Shown here: in pieces, positions 11,611 to 23,090 of the stretch
Numbering within the stretch: the stretch's first letter is position 1
How the letters are laid out: every line of letters begins with the position of its first letter
Assembly: GCA_029891345.1 (NCBI GenBank)
Contig: CM056994.1
Location: 224,515,991-224,579,990 of the forward strand
DNA from: Dryococelus australis
Lineage: Eukaryota > Arthropoda > Insecta > Phasmatodea > Phasmatidae
DNA: 64,000 bases
Direction: 5' to 3'
Notes under the pieces: generated by a model
The model's input: only the letters and a program-made list of their open reading frames with translations
The model's database searches: none
What the model was told of the DNA's origin: nothing
Made by a program: the position numbers and the translations under genes

Positions 11611-12820
11611 GTGCCTGTCTTATTTAATCAAATTTGTAGTGTCGATGGGTCATGAACACTGACAACAAGAAATGGGCCTTTGTACTTATATGAGAGCACT
11701 TTTTGTCTCGCATGATTGCGCAGCCACACCCAGTCTCCAATTGTAAGGGTGTGGCCATCTGTCAAATTGAAGAACTATTTGAGCCTTTTGCACTTTCAGA
11801 AGATTGATTTTAGCTTGTTCTCTGTCTCAGGCTAAAAATGTGCATCACTGGTGGCCTCTTTCTGAAAAGTGATTCGCAACAACTTGATTTGGTTGTACGG
11901 CTTCCGTATCATGAAGGAGATAGAAAGGGGAACATTTTGTACTTGAGTTGGGAGAACAATTATAATTAAAAGTAATGAACTGCAAATATTGGTCCCAATT
12001 CGCGGGATCATCGTGTGCAAAAGCAGCTAGCTGGGTTCCTAGGACTCGGTTCATAGACTCCACTAGAACATTGCATTCGGGGTTGTACGCTGTAGTCTGA
12101 AGCTTGGTAATGTTAAGACTCTTCAGTAGTTCAGCTACTAGGACATTATTGAATGACTTGCCTCAGTCTGTCAAAATCTGCTATGGGCAGCCGTATTGTA
12201 AAATAACTTCCTTTATTAAACATGCACAAGTAGCTGCATCGATGCTAGGCACCGCCTTCGTTACCATATACCTAGTAAAAATCTCTCTCATCATTAATAT
12301 GAATTTATTACCCCTTATGGTGACTGGCAACGGCCCTTTGCCACCCATCACCCAAGCTTTCAAGAGGGAAGGCGGAGTAATTAGGTGTTAATTGACCTAT
12401 CAGTTTGGTGTTAGAAGCCATTTGTTGGCATACTGGGCAATTTTTTACATAGTCCAGCATCCTTTTACATCGTGTCCCAATAATATGTACTCTTAATTTT
12501 TGCTAATGTTTTGAAAGCCCGTAAATGACCTCCGCCGAGCACGGCGTCATGGTGTGCTCCAATAATCTCCTGGACATAATATGTGGGTACTAAAGTAAGC
12601 CTTTTTCCCCCACCGGCGTGCTGATCTTCAAAAAAATCTCCTCATTGGCCGCTATTACGTATCTCCTAGCTAATTTGAGAGACCGAGGTTCGGCCTTCTG
12701 CGGGTCAGTGAGAGCTACTTTAAGTTTTGCTATATGGGGATCCTTTTCATATTCTCCAATAAATGAGAGGGAGTTTGTTGTCCAAAGGAAATAAATGCAA
12801 TAACTTATCATCTATTTTAA
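11611..12820 (-). pseudogene. Ty3/gypsy integrase pseudogene
   Basis: The minus strand shows the parts of a gypsy integrase in order. An HHCC-like zinc segment with a histidine pair (AHHDAVLGGGHLRAF) lies near 12.5 kb. The second catalytic aspartate sits in a TD.GKSFNN context near 12.15 kb, with a stop just after it. The third catalytic residue is in NVLVESMNRVLG near 12.06 kb, glutamate kept, and is followed by an ANWDQYLQFITFNYN helix and the downstream chromodomain-side linker to about 11.6 kb. Integrase joins the element DNA to the chromosome. Several in-frame stops and frame changes are present, so no intact protein is made. Confidence 0.8.
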
Positions 12821-13689
12821 TATATTCTTGTTCATGTGTGAAAACTGGCAAATAGTGAATTTCCACGGTTCCTGGGACTATAAGTATTTGACAGTGCAAT
12901 AGTAGTAGTGTGGATTTTCTGTGAATGGTTTTGCATTATAATATCCACATTAACTTGGAAAGTTAGCAATATAATTTTAGCTATGGCAAATTTCGGATTG
13001 TATTCTTCATTTGAAGTACTCTTACTGACTGGATTTGTCTTTGATACTTATTTCCGGCTTTATGTATGGTTTGACCTCTGCCCAATGGTTAACCACATAT
13101 TTTGAAATTATTTTTTTGATCTCTCTTTCCTTACTGGGGTTCTGATACAAAGCCTCTGCGAGCAACCTGTATAAACTGGTACACCTTAATATACCCTTTT
13201 AACCATATGAGACATTATTTACCACTACTGTGTGTATCTGCGGGATGGAATCTCGGTATACAGCTTATGGCATCAGCTTTTGGCCGCTGTAACATTTTGT
13301 TTACCTCTTACGATTTTTGCCTTAAAGTCTTATTCCGTTAAGGCAATTACCATTTTTTGAATACCCAAGTTGTGGTCTGCCATGGTGCGTAAGTAGCAAA
13401 GGCTAGAATGATCTGTGTCCAGAACAAAATGGCGCCCATGAAGGTACTGTTGGAAGTAATTGCAGAAGTATCTGATTGAACCAAGTTCTTTCTCGGTCGT
13501 GGACCAATGTGTTTCCGGTATGGAGAGTTTTTTGGATGAATAAGCAATGAGCTGGCGAGTATTTGTTATAGAGTCTTCCTGCATAAGAATGGCCCCAATA
13601 GCCTTTTGAGAGGCATCACATGCCAAAATGGTGGGTTTGTCATCATCAAACTTATGTAGTATTGGTTCCTTCTGTATAGTTTGTTTGAG
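12821..13689 (-). pseudogene. Ty3/gypsy RNase H and connection region
   Basis: The minus-strand frame at 13330-13626 encodes a typical gypsy RNase H. A catalytic aspartate lies in ACDASQKAIGAIL, a glutamate in THWSTTEKEL and a third acidic residue in FVLDTDHSSL, followed by a degenerate LCYL segment. RNase H removes the RNA strand during reverse transcription. About 98 codons are open, so this is one of the best-kept parts of the element. The connection to integrase (12.8-13.3 kb) is heavily decayed, with no recognisable motif. Confidence 0.8.
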
Positions 13690-14480
13690 TGTAGAAAATG
13701 CCTGTTGTTGTTCGTGATGCCATTTATACTGTGTAGTTTGCTTGGTTAATTCAATCAGAGGCGTAGTGGCATAGTTCTGTATCTAATGCCGGAGATAGGA
13801 CGTCATACCCAGAAATGTGCGTAATTGCTTTATATTACTTGGTGGTGCCATCTGTTGGATGACGCGAACTTTATCTGGGTCAGTGGAAACACAGTTAGGT
13901 GTGATATAATGTCCCAGTATCTTTGTCTTGTTCCCCAAAATTACATTTCATCTATATAAGCTAAGGCCGAATGCCAATGGAAAGGACCTAATAGCATATT
14001 GATAAACTGCTGGAAGTGGTGTGGGCTACTACTGAGGCCCATTGGTAAATGGAGGTACTGGAAAAGGCCAATGCCGTCAATTGAAAATGCTAGCTTATGT
14101 CTATCTTCCTTTTTATTAGGCAAACTATAAAATCCGGAAAACAGGTATAAGCTAGTAATGAACTTTTGAATTTTGTAAAGCATTTAGGCTAATATGTCTT
14201 TCGTGTGCAGAAAAGGATACTGGATTCTAGTGATTTATTGATTCAGCTTACAAAAGTCAGTAAGAAACCTAAGGCCCCCACATCGCATATGAATAACCAA
14301 AAATGGCACAGAAAATACTGAATCTGATGGCACTATAATTCCGGTAGATTGCATGTCATTGATTTGTTGTAATAATTCTTTTCTGACATTCACACTGATG
14401 CAATATGGCCTACATGCTATAGGTTTTGGTGAGGTTAAGTCTATTTTCACCTGATAACCCCTTGCTTCAGTCAGCTGTAG
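13690..14480 (-). pseudogene. Ty3/gypsy reverse transcriptase pseudogene
   Basis: From 14450 down, the minus strand encodes the RT fingers (RPYCISVNVRKELL, then GIIVPSDSVFSVPFLV and GGLRFLTDFCKLNQ) and the palm (SLYLFSGFYSLPNKKEDRHKLAFS, shortened here to motif positions 14.05-14.15 kb). The GLSSSPHHFQQF motif follows, then AYIDEM where the catalytic YxDD is expected. The second aspartate of that motif is therefore replaced by glutamate, and a stop follows. Thumb-side sequence with IKQLRTFLGMTSYLR is seen near 13.83 kb. RT copies element RNA into DNA; this copy is dead because of the motif change, stops and frameshifts. Confidence 0.82.
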
Positions 14481-15000
14481 GATAGAATGTGCAATTATAT
14501 CTTGAAATTCAGTAATAAGTGCCTTAATTGCTTGAATTTGGTTTGGCAGTAATTTGGAATTTAACTGTAGGAAAATTGTCTTCTACCTGACAGGTTTCTA
14601 TAGATTCTATTGTATTGATACAGTATTCAATACTCTCAATTTGCTCCTGATCGATAACAGAAGAATGAATGGGCACTTGGAGAATTTTATCTGTGTCATT
14701 ACCATTAATGAATAAAATGTTATGCTTCAGAAAGGGTATAACATTGTATTTCTTCATAAAATCTATCCCTAAAATCATATCCATCTTTAGGTTTTCAATT
14801 ATTAAAAATTGCTGGGGATAGGTGTTGCCTGAAATGCTTAACTTTATGTCCTTCTTAAATCGAGGTGGTTCTATTTCATCTGTGGCCCCAACTATCGTAA
14901 ATTGCTCAGTGACATGTTCTAATTCCTGTTTTATTACTCAGGCTGAGGCGATATAAGATTTTGAACAGCCAGTATCGATAAGTGTTTAATAATCCTTTCC
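14481..15000 (-). pseudogene. Ty3/gypsy aspartic protease pseudogene
   Basis: Near 14.98 kb the minus strand encodes TLIDTGCSKSYIAS, the DTG active site of a retroviral-type aspartic protease. About 70 residues later comes MDMILGIDFMKKYNVI (14.74-14.78 kb), the ILG.D strand that completes the fold. The protease cuts the Gag-Pol polyprotein. One stop lies shortly after the DTG motif and the flanking frames differ from RT, so it is not intact. It sits directly between the gag knuckle and RT, as in other gypsy elements. Confidence 0.8.
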
Positions 15001-15720
15001 ACATATTTTCGCTTTACTGCGAGGAGTGGTCGTAAGAACAAAAGCCGGCTGACAGTCTAATCTCGATCCTCGACGACTGTGTCTTTGCCCTGGCGTCTGA
15101 GACGAGGTACGGCTCAACTTTCGTGAATGTGTTTCATCATTGCCGTCCTTATGTCCCCCTAACTTCACTTCCTGGTTCACGCGACGCTATCCGACATTCA
15201 TGCTGACATGCAGTTTGGTGTGTCCTATGCCAAAAGTATTTTTAAAATTCCTGAATTGTGCACCTACATCAGTGTGGAATTCAAATTTCTGATTCGGGAA
15301 CAACGACCAGTTGCGTGCCTTATGACCGACATAACAGCACAAGGCGCACGTATTTGTGTTTCACTAAGGGGTCAAATGAACTGACTGCCACGCAGCTTGA
15401 CTGGGACTTCCGCATGCTGTGCAGTAATCCCTACGTGCACCCGAGGTGGCGGCTGGCATGGCGTTGCAATGCGCTGAGCATGCAGCTTGACTTCCCGGTT
15501 CACTGGATTGTGTTTCTCCTGATGCTGCAGTATAACCTGTGTACTGGCAGCAATGCACTCGGAATTGCAGCGTGGTACTTCCTGGTGTGTGTTGGGCGGT
15601 GGTCAAACGCTCGTAGTAACAATTCCATTACTGCTTGCGTTGTAACTTGCAATCTTAGTATACGATTGTGTCAGAACAACTTTGTTAAACATTGCCCTGT
15701 ATACGTCCCTAGATAGTTGA
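15001..15720 (-). pseudogene. Gag nucleocapsid remnant
   Basis: Around 15.30-15.34 kb the minus strand encodes CALCCYVGHKARNW, a CX2CX4HX4C zinc knuckle whose last cysteine is replaced by tryptophan. Zinc knuckles bind the element RNA. The sequence upstream (15.36-15.72 kb) is GC-rich with one 80-residue open frame and no recognised capsid motif, so most of gag is missing or too decayed to see. The 152-residue plus-strand frame at 15258-15716 overlaps this and is a shadow. Confidence 0.6.
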
Positions 15721-16190
15721 TGTTTGTCTATGGGGGAAATACGAACAACCCCCTCATAAGCTTGTTTTTTGAGTATGGGGCCGTGTTACTGCTCCTCACA
15801 TAATTTCCTCTGCCTCTGTGGAAACGAACGTGGGTTCGATACTGGCTCAGCGTCCTTGTACTGGTTGTTGTACGCTTGCGTGTTCTGCCAACTACCCGTG
15901 ACTACCTGTGATTACTTCCGACTACCTGTGATTGTTTCTGACTACGAGCGACTACGGGAACTTTGGCATATTTTCACTCTCATCTATGGGCGCTCGCCCG
16001 CACATCCTGACTTCATCTGGGAACTTCAGCACATGCTTGCTTGTGCCTATCGGTACTCATTCGCTCATCCCATCCTGCAGTTGCATTCGGAACATAAAGA
16101 TTTAAAAATTAATATGTAATGCATAAGATTTAAGATTTAAATCATAAGACTTAAGACTTGGCCTGAAGGGCCTAACTTCCTATTGGGGTA
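15721..16190. other. Stretch upstream of the gypsy remnant
   Basis: No LTR, primer-binding site or protein motif was found here, although a 5' LTR would be expected. A short degenerate array of GACTACCTGTGATTA-like units (about 15890-15960) is present. Confidence 0.45.
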
Positions 16191-16192
16191 GT

Positions 16193-17440
16193 GTGGGTCA
16201 TAAAAAGACAACCATCCTCAAATTCCAAGAAAATTGGTCGATAAATGCACCTTCCAGGCCGAAAAGCAGGCGAAAAACACACCGCTCCAGTCTCGGCAAC
16301 TCCTCCCAGGGTGGGTGTGAAGGGGTGGTTGGAGGGGGTTCAATAGCCAAAGGTCCAAGGGTGTGCAGAGTAAAGCCTCCACCCCTCTACAATTTCGTCT
16401 AACATTGTTTCAATTTTTCTTTAATAATGGTTTTGTTAGTGCACATTTAGAAAGTATCCAGGTAGCTTATTTTTATACGACTTGGTTTACAAATTTTGAA
16501 ATTTCTCAAGGATTTTTTTCTTGGAACTAAACAAACCTATGTCCTTCTGGAAGAATGTAACTTTCTAATAGTGAAAGAATTGTGAGAATTGGCCTTGTAT
16601 TTTCCAAGATAACCCTAGACATATAAACAAACTCACACTACCTCTTAATAATATTATCACTTTAGCCATTGGACCATTGCAACCCCACTTGAGGATCAGT
16701 CTAGCCACTGCGGCCCCACTTCATATATTTATATCCACTGAGCCACTGCTGCCCCATTTGAGAATGCTATTACCACTGAGTCATTGCATCCCCACTTTGG
16801 ATCGCTCTACCTACTGGGTCACTGAGGCTCCACTTGGCATTATTTTGCTCACTGGGTATCTATGGCCTACGTCTATCTGGAAGACTGTAGCTTTCTAACA
16901 GTGAAAGAATTATAAAAATCGTGGGCCACTGCGGCCCCACTTGGCATTACTCTACCCACTGAGCCTCTGTGGCCCCACTTGATATATTTCTATCCGCTGA
17001 GCCACTGTGTCCCCATTGGAGAGTGCTATTGTCACAGAGCCACTGCATTCCCACTTGGGATTGCTCTACCTACTTGATCACTGAGGCTCCACTTGGCGCC
17101 CACTGGTTATCTATGGCCCCACTTGATATATGCCTATGTCCATCTGGAAGAATGTAGCTTTCTAACAGTGAAAGAATTATAACAATCGGCCCTGCAGTTT
17201 TGGTAGAGCATTCTTAGTAAGCAACCAAGTATGTAGTTCATTTTTCATCTGACTTGGATTACAAATTCTGAAATTTCTCAAGACTTTTGTTTCATTTTAA
17301 TTGAACATAGCCTATGACTATCTAGAAGAATGTAGTTTTCTAATAGTGAAAGAATTATAAGAATCGGCCATGTAGTTTCTGAGATTACCCGAGACATAGA
17401 CAAACTCACATTACCTTTTGATAATATTAGTATAGATTTC
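16193..17440 (+). repeat. Interspersed repeat with a 38-bp minisatellite (copy 1)
   Basis: From about 16660 to 17130 the sequence is built of degenerate 38-bp units with the core ACTGAGCCACTGCGGCCCC. Successive units differ in their second half in a fixed order. That order recurs once with an offset of about 260 bp (compare 16723 and 16982), so there is a higher-order repeat. The array is interleaved with and flanked by three or four copies of a block starting CTGGAAGAATGTAGCTTTCT (about 16540, 16875, 17140, 17325). The last flank contains ACAAACTCACATTACC...ATAATATTAGTATAGAT, the kind of tail found on RTE-like retroposons in many insects. No protein is encoded; the 62-73-residue frames here are repeats read through. 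Confidence 0.75.
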
Positions 17441-17444
17441 AGAA

Positions 17445-18077
17445 TTTACCATATTTCTGCATTTATAGGCCCCACACTTTTACAAAAAAATTACTACAAA
17501 AAGTGGGGTGCTGCTTATGTACAAGATATTGTCAAAAAGAATTTTTAACCCAAAATTATGGTTAGAAATTTATCAATATACAGTACATTTTAATGTTTTA
17601 ACTTAGTTTTGAAGGAAGGGAAGAAGAAGCAGCTAGGAAGGATAAAAAAAAACTTTCCACTCACGCAATTATTTGTTCACTCGCATTAATAAACAAAATT
17701 ACCTTCATTCCGCAAGTGTCAAATTTAAATGTGTGGGGCTCTGCCATAGATGCCGTACATCAGAAAATAATTTCTCTGCTTTACAAAATATCTTACGTAG
17801 TTTGCACGGACACCGTCGCACTACAAGTACATATTGATAAGATGCTGTTTTGTGTAACATGTTGCAGTGGTTTTGCTTTCTCAAGTCACATTGCCATCTG
17901 TGGAATATTTTGTATGAAGAAATTAAATTGAACTTTATTATGTTTGTATGGAATCATGAATTAACAATATTTACAGGAATACAAAAATTCAGTGTGGCAT
18001 ATACCTGAAATATTAATTACCCCTAATTTTTCATCAAAAACTTCTGGTGCGGCCTATACACGCCAAAATACTGTAAT
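17445..18077. mobile_element. MITE with about 29-bp terminal inverted repeats
   Basis: The left end is TTTACCATATTTCTGCATTT followed by ATAGGCCCCACA. The right end, on the other strand, is TTACAGTATTTTGGCGTGT followed by ATAGGCCGCACC. The two match at about 20 of 29 positions with a common ATAGGCC.CAC core. The 630-bp body has no transposase. Ends of the form CAGTATTTT...TATA.GCC/GCGCACC belong to a widespread group of non-autonomous DNA transposons; the superfamily is not determined here. Confidence 0.55.
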
Positions 18078-18982
18078 TAAAGGCATGACTTACTTTTATA
18101 TGTTAACCAGAAGGCAAAGGATAATTTTCTCATGTTCTCTAGCTGAGTACAATTAACTTTTCAGCAAGACTGACCATTGATATTTTGTGGCAGTCAAAAG
18201 GTAATTTATGCTCACGTGAATTACTATTTTATTTGTTATGTTTTAGTGAGATGATTTGGATTCTGATATATCACAGATAATTTTTCCTTTGATGACAGCA
18301 ATCTGTAATTTAATCTTTTTGTATTGAAATTTCTGAGCTATTCATTATTAATTTTTTTGGTTCCATGTGCATTCAGTTTATTAGTGAATTTTCTTCGTTT
18401 GAATTAAATATCGTATTTTACGGCAATTGAGAGTCGTGTACTTTTGTGTAGTTTAGAAAGTAGTTAGATATCTTTCTTATTTGCAAAGGGTATTCTGGTG
18501 TGTGTTTATCATACAAATGATATGAAAGTTTTGTCTTTGTTCTATTCTTACATGTTTGAAGTGTATGTTATGTCTGATTTAATTTTTCATTAATGGTGAT
18601 AACCGATGTGGTTGAGAATTCCAGTAATTAATGACTTATCTGATTTTGAAACAGACTGACACAATGTACTATTTATTGTCAGTGGTTAAAGAAGTTTTCT
18701 CATGTTGCGCGACATAAAACGGGTTGACTTACCGCTTTTGATCGGCGTTGCTACATATTAGCTAGCCGCAATGAGCTTAGAGGAAATACGTGGCGTGTAG
18801 ACAATTGTGCTTTGCATTACATACCGCCTGACAAACAAACCTACATATATAATTTATATTATTACTCTCTCTTAAAATATATCACATACATTTACAGTAT
18901 AATCTTATTATGTGTGTGGATATATTAGGAAGGTTAAAGGAGGGGAGGAAGGTATCCCAGTCAGTGTTGGATAGTAAAGCGA
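18078..18982. other. AT-rich non-coding stretch
   Basis: No gene, repeat or motif recognised. Confidence 0.6.
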
Positions 18983-19578
18983 TTTTCACAATAGAGCGAC
19001 GCAATGTGGTGCGTCGCTTCCGACACAGCCAGCGATGAGCATTATTTACATCTTCACAATAGAGCTGTGTGCTGTCGCCGTTCGCCGGAGACCAAGATTG
19101 TGCTGCCATCTGTTATTCTGCAAGGAAGCTTGCAGTGAAATTCTAAAAGTAAACAAAATACAGTGGATTTTCTTGCCATTTGGTTAGTAAAATTGTTATT
19201 TTTGTTAATTTACACTTTCTTTACTAAAAATATATTAAAATTTGAAGTTATTTTTTCATAACATGAACGACTGTTCAGGGATCGAGAAACATTAACCTTT
19301 TTTTTCCTAAAGGTAAGAAAAATCTATATAAACGTGGACTCCAATTAGTATCTCTGCAAACCATTTATTTTATAGCCTACTTTTTTATTTGTTCTTTAGC
19401 TCAGCTTCTCACCAGTTTATTTGTTATGAAATGCATAAACGTTATTCTTATTCCCCATCGCCGGTGATGAGCATCAATTTCAATGTTGGTCACTCGTGCA
19501 ACGCTCTCGACCTTCACCGCTAGTGGCAGATGCTCGACGCATTGCCTCGTGTCGCAACACAATGCTCTGTTGTGAAAA
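18983..19578. mobile_element. Putative MITE with TTTTCACAAYAGAGC ends
   Basis: TTTTCACAATAGAGC at 18983-18997 is matched in inverted orientation by TTTTCACAACAGAGC (minus strand, 19578-19564), 14 of 15 bases. A second internal copy, TTCACAATAGAGC, lies at 19053-19065. Just inside the left end is a perfect hairpin (GCGACGC, 8-nt loop, GCGTCGC; 18996-19017), and the right end has a related GCGACAC...GCGTCG arrangement. The two ends are GC-rich and the middle is AT-rich. There is no reading frame of note inside. Confidence 0.5.
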
Positions 19579-19639
19579 CCTCTTTAGGAGGGTGCAACAA
19601 CTGACAGGGAAAAAGCTGAGTTGCTGCAAACGCAGTACT

Positions 19640-20210
19640 TGTCAGTGTTTGAGAAACAAGATGTTGGGCAAAGGGAAGGTGAGGTGAAAAGTAGGATGTA
19701 CAGAAAGTTTGGGATAAGAGAGAAGGCTATTGATAAGGTTGTAGAGGGATTGAAGAGTGAGCAAGGTCCAAATGGTTATGGAATGGAGCCCTAAAGTTTA
19801 GGAGGGAGATATCTGTGTAGATATCTTATTAGAGGTGCGCAAGGTACCACAGGGCTGGAAGGAGGCATTGGTGGTTCTGGTTTACAAGCAAGGGGAGAAA
19901 AGGAAAAATCATGGCAGTTACAGGCCTGTGAATCTCACAAGAATACAGGAAAGGTGATGGGGGCTTGAACTACAGAATGCGGTAGAAGTTATGAATAAAA
20001 ATAAGTGACTGCAGGAGTACCAACATGGTTTTAGGGCAGGTTATTTATGTGTTGATGCAACTGGCTAGACAGCTGGAAGATTTGGTTAGTGCTGGCCGTA
20101 GATGAGAGGAAGCAGGTGGATGCCTACTTCATATATTTTGAGAAGGTATTCGATAAGATGCCACACGTGATTTAGAGGAAAAAAAATGGATAAAGAAACT
20201 AAGGGTGATA
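19640..20210 (+). pseudogene. LINE reverse transcriptase remnant (CR1-like)
   Basis: Across frames the plus strand reads VPQGWKEALVVPVYKQGEK (about 19.84 kb) followed by a YRPV-type word. Then comes LQEYQHGFRAGY (about 20.01 kb), and finally a decayed EKVFDKMPHD-like word (about 20.14 kb), where the expected conserved form has F-E-K-A-F-D-K-V-P-H. These are consecutive conserved blocks of non-LTR RT of the CR1/Rex type. Stops and frameshifts separate all of them, and neither the endonuclease nor the catalytic FADD block is visible, so it is truncated at both sides. The fragment at 8566-8730 is from the same family. Confidence 0.65.
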
Positions 20211-22462
20211 CTGTACATTAATTTGTGTTGCATGCAAGTTGACAGTCTCCAACAAATGAAAGATCAAAATGTCTTGTATATTTTTCTATGTTGGATTTTT
20301 TCATAGTTGCTTGTTTTGGTACAGCACTGCAATTCTTGCATATGAACCCCATCTTGTGTGGCTCTGATTTGTGCTCTAGAGCAGACAAATGCAGTAAGTG
20401 TTTGTTTGAAGAGTCAGCAATGTTATCTGTGTACATGTCCAAACCTTCTAAGATAAGCATGTGATGTTGTGTATTGTGAGATTAGGTAGGAGAGGGGTGG
20501 CTTTGGGGGGTCATTCATTTCAGAGCATCATTAAAACTGCAAGTGAGTCAAGTATTGATCATTGAGGACGGCATAGTTGCAGCCAACATACATTGCTGTG
20601 TAAGTTAATATTTTTTTAACTATTTGTTGGATATGAACAGTGGTAGTATACCAGAAAGTGCTGCTTTTCGTTAATAAATAATGAATTTCAAAATGCTACA
20701 GGTGGCTTTTTAACAAACCATAGTGAAGGAGTATCATTTTGTGAGAGTTTAGGTTTGTATGGAGTAAAAATGGTTGTGATTCTTGAATTTAGTATAAAGT
20801 ACTCTCAGTTTGTTTTAAATATTATTTTCAAATGGCATTGAGACTTAATTTAGTATCACGTCTCGTCGGATGTAAGTTGGCCAATATGAGAGGTTACTAG
20901 ATTGTGTGTACTCCTCCAAGCTGTTTGCTGAAGTTTTTTTACAACTGGTTTTCCATTTCATCTAGGCTACATGCAGTTTTTAAGTGATTTAAAAAAAAAA
21001 ATGTTTTCCTCCATTTATCTATTTTGGATCCTGCATGATGTCCGAGTAGGTCAGGTCAAAGCAGAAATCAGAAATTTTCAGTTATCTTGGGACTGGTAAG
21101 TTACACAAAAGCTGACAATGTATTTCAAAGTTAGGCTCAGATCGGCTTGCATTTCCCTAACTCTCAAGGGCACAAGGTGTTGGGCTAAACTCAGTTTATG
21201 ACCAGCTAAGTCCAACTCATTTCAGAATAGCTATTAGTGGGGTTAAGCTCTTAAGAGTTTGCTGTTGAGGTTGCCAAAGGCTTATAGTACATGACTGGAG
21301 GGTCATGGTCGTAAGCAAGCCAGTACTGGCAGCAAGATTTTGTTAGTGATAAGAACGTCATCACGTTCTGTCTGTTAAGGCTCGTATGTACCTAGATCAG
21401 TTTTGCACTTTCAAGGCCCAAATGTGAGGGAATGATACACAAGTGATGCACACATGCCTAGCACCTCATTACTCCCTTGCACAAGGCATGCAGTTTTTCT
21501 ATACTTACCATGATAAAATTGAAAAAATGCATGCTTAGATAACTTGTTGTCAGGAATGGTAAACATTCCTGACAAATAGGTGTATTCTCAGAAAATTAAT
21601 TTACTGAGGTATGTGTATTTCTGCACACAGTGATTTCACAGAAAATAATTTATTGCGTAGTAACTTTTAACTTTCGGTCATTAAAATATCTTGTTAACGA
21701 TTAAAACTAATGTCGGTTAACTTTGCAGTTGCCTACAGGCCGAAGAAAACAATGAAAGATATGCAAATGTCATTAATATCTTGACAAATTTCTTAAAAAT
21801 ACGCAACATATTTTATGATCGACGAGTTGCAAACCATGATACACAGATTCAAGATTGATACACTGACACCATCTGTTACCTATGTACTGAGTGACAGATC
21901 ATCGTTAGTCACATGTGATTGTTTGGTATGCTAGGCACCATTTTCACAATCTATCGATACAACCTTTCCTACGCAAATAGCCCAGTTGATGGTCTTTTCA
22001 CAGTGTCTGCAGTTCAACTGTTTTTTTTTTTTTGTAGTGGCTGCACTGGTTTGGTTTCATGGTAAGATGTGTTGTGAGAATTTATTTAAAATTGTTTTTG
22101 TAGAAGATTAATTCATCATTTTAATTTAAATTATTGTATCACTGTGGCCAGGCATTGTATCATATTTTGAACAGGCCAAAAATAAAGGGAACACTGTCAA
22201 TTTGACGTAAATAAACATTGATGAAAAACTTTTTTGAAACTGTACACATATTTGAGGTTCTTGAACTTTTAAGTTTAATTAGTTAATTTTGTTTTAACCA
22301 ACTTTAATCTGTTAATTTGCATGGATTTTAAGTTCTTGTATTAATCAGTTAATTTTTCTGAACTATAATTGTAGGCTAATGAAATAGATTATTGTGTTTG
22401 AATATTGACTAAATATTTGTGTTTATTTGCTTTGTAAAATACTTTAATTTCAGTCACATTTG
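20211..22462. other. AT-rich non-coding stretch
   Basis: No protein family recognised. It includes the 80-residue minus frame at 20218-20460, which has no domain. Poly-A and poly-T runs occur near 20990 and 22020. Confidence 0.55.
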
Positions 22463-22622
22463 TATATTTATATAGGTATATCATAATTGATTATAAAACA
22501 ATTCCTTTGTTTTTTGGATTTTCTTGTATGGTATGTTGTGACATGATTGTTGTGTAGAATTTGTAGCAAGAAAATATTAGTTATTTTTATGAAAACTGTG
22601 TTTACATTAAATATATCCTGAT

Positions 22623-22637
22623 AGGTTATGGGCCCAA
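22623..22637 (+). promoter_or_regulatory. Copia-type primer-binding site (initiator tRNA-Met, internal)
   Basis: AGGTTATGGGCCCAA is complementary to the anticodon arm of initiator tRNA-Met (CTGGGCCCATAACC) apart from one base at its end. Drosophila copia primes from exactly this internal cut in the tRNA rather than from its 3' end. It lies about 50 bp before the gag start, as expected. Confidence 0.75.
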
Positions 22638-22688
22638 GGACATCTGCTGATTAAGGTACATTAAATTAATTTTGCAAAACGAAGTAAA

Positions 22689-23090
22689 ATGTCAGTCTCT
22701 TTTGACTTTACATTCAGTCTTTGTGCGAAGTTAAATATAAACTACAAAACAGTGGATAGTGAACTTGCATGCATAGTCAAACTAAAAAACAGTGGAAATT
22801 GCTCCGCTTGGAAATTTCAAATTTGCATTTTGCTGAAAGTAAATAATGCTTTGGATGTGGTTAACGGAAATCTCTGAAACCCAAATCGGGAGGTGTGAAT
22901 TAATGGACAAAAGCAGACGATACTGCACAGAAAATAATTGCAATGACTATTTCAGAACAATATTTACTTCATATAATCAAGAAGTCAAATTAATCATCGC
23001 AAACCAGGAAAATGTTACATGTGCAATAAGCCAGGACATTGGGCAAAGAATGCAGATACCGGAAGCAAACTGAATCCAAAACCAAATGTG
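22689..23090 (+). pseudogene. Copia gag remnant
   Basis: The first frame from the ATG at 22689 contains the copia gag N-terminal pattern NCSAWKFQICILLKVNNALD (tryptophan-centred motif, about residues 37-56). Near 22.99-23.04 kb a second frame gives KCYMCNKPGHWAKNA, a CX2CX4HX4C zinc knuckle in which the last cysteine has become alanine. Gag forms the particle and binds RNA. The middle of gag is missing or shifted: only about 130 codons separate the N-terminus from the knuckle, against roughly 250 in full-length relatives. Confidence 0.7.

Larger units (their letters stand above)
8820..15720 (-). mobile_element. Decayed Ty3/gypsy (errantivirus-like) retroelement, 5' end missing
   Basis: Reading the minus strand from about 15.7 kb downwards, the order is gag zinc knuckle, protease, RT, RNase H, integrase, an env-like frame with a C-terminal membrane anchor, about 1.2 kb of non-coding DNA, then an LTR-like block with TATA and polyadenylation signals. 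This is the order of an env-bearing gypsy element (insect errantivirus). All genes have stops and frameshifts. The 5' LTR, primer-binding site and most of gag are not found above 15.7 kb, and the LTR is seen only once, so I infer 5' truncation or replacement. Assigning the LTR at 8.8-9.4 kb to this element rests on strand and order only. Confidence 0.7.

Noticed and set aside
15258..15716. 152-codon plus-strand frame
   Set aside because: It lies antisense to the gag knuckle of the gypsy element, starts without context, and shows no domain.
16660..17160. Short-unit array considered as a CRISPR
   Set aside because: Units are contiguous 38-bp degenerate repeats without unique spacers, in a eukaryotic genome.
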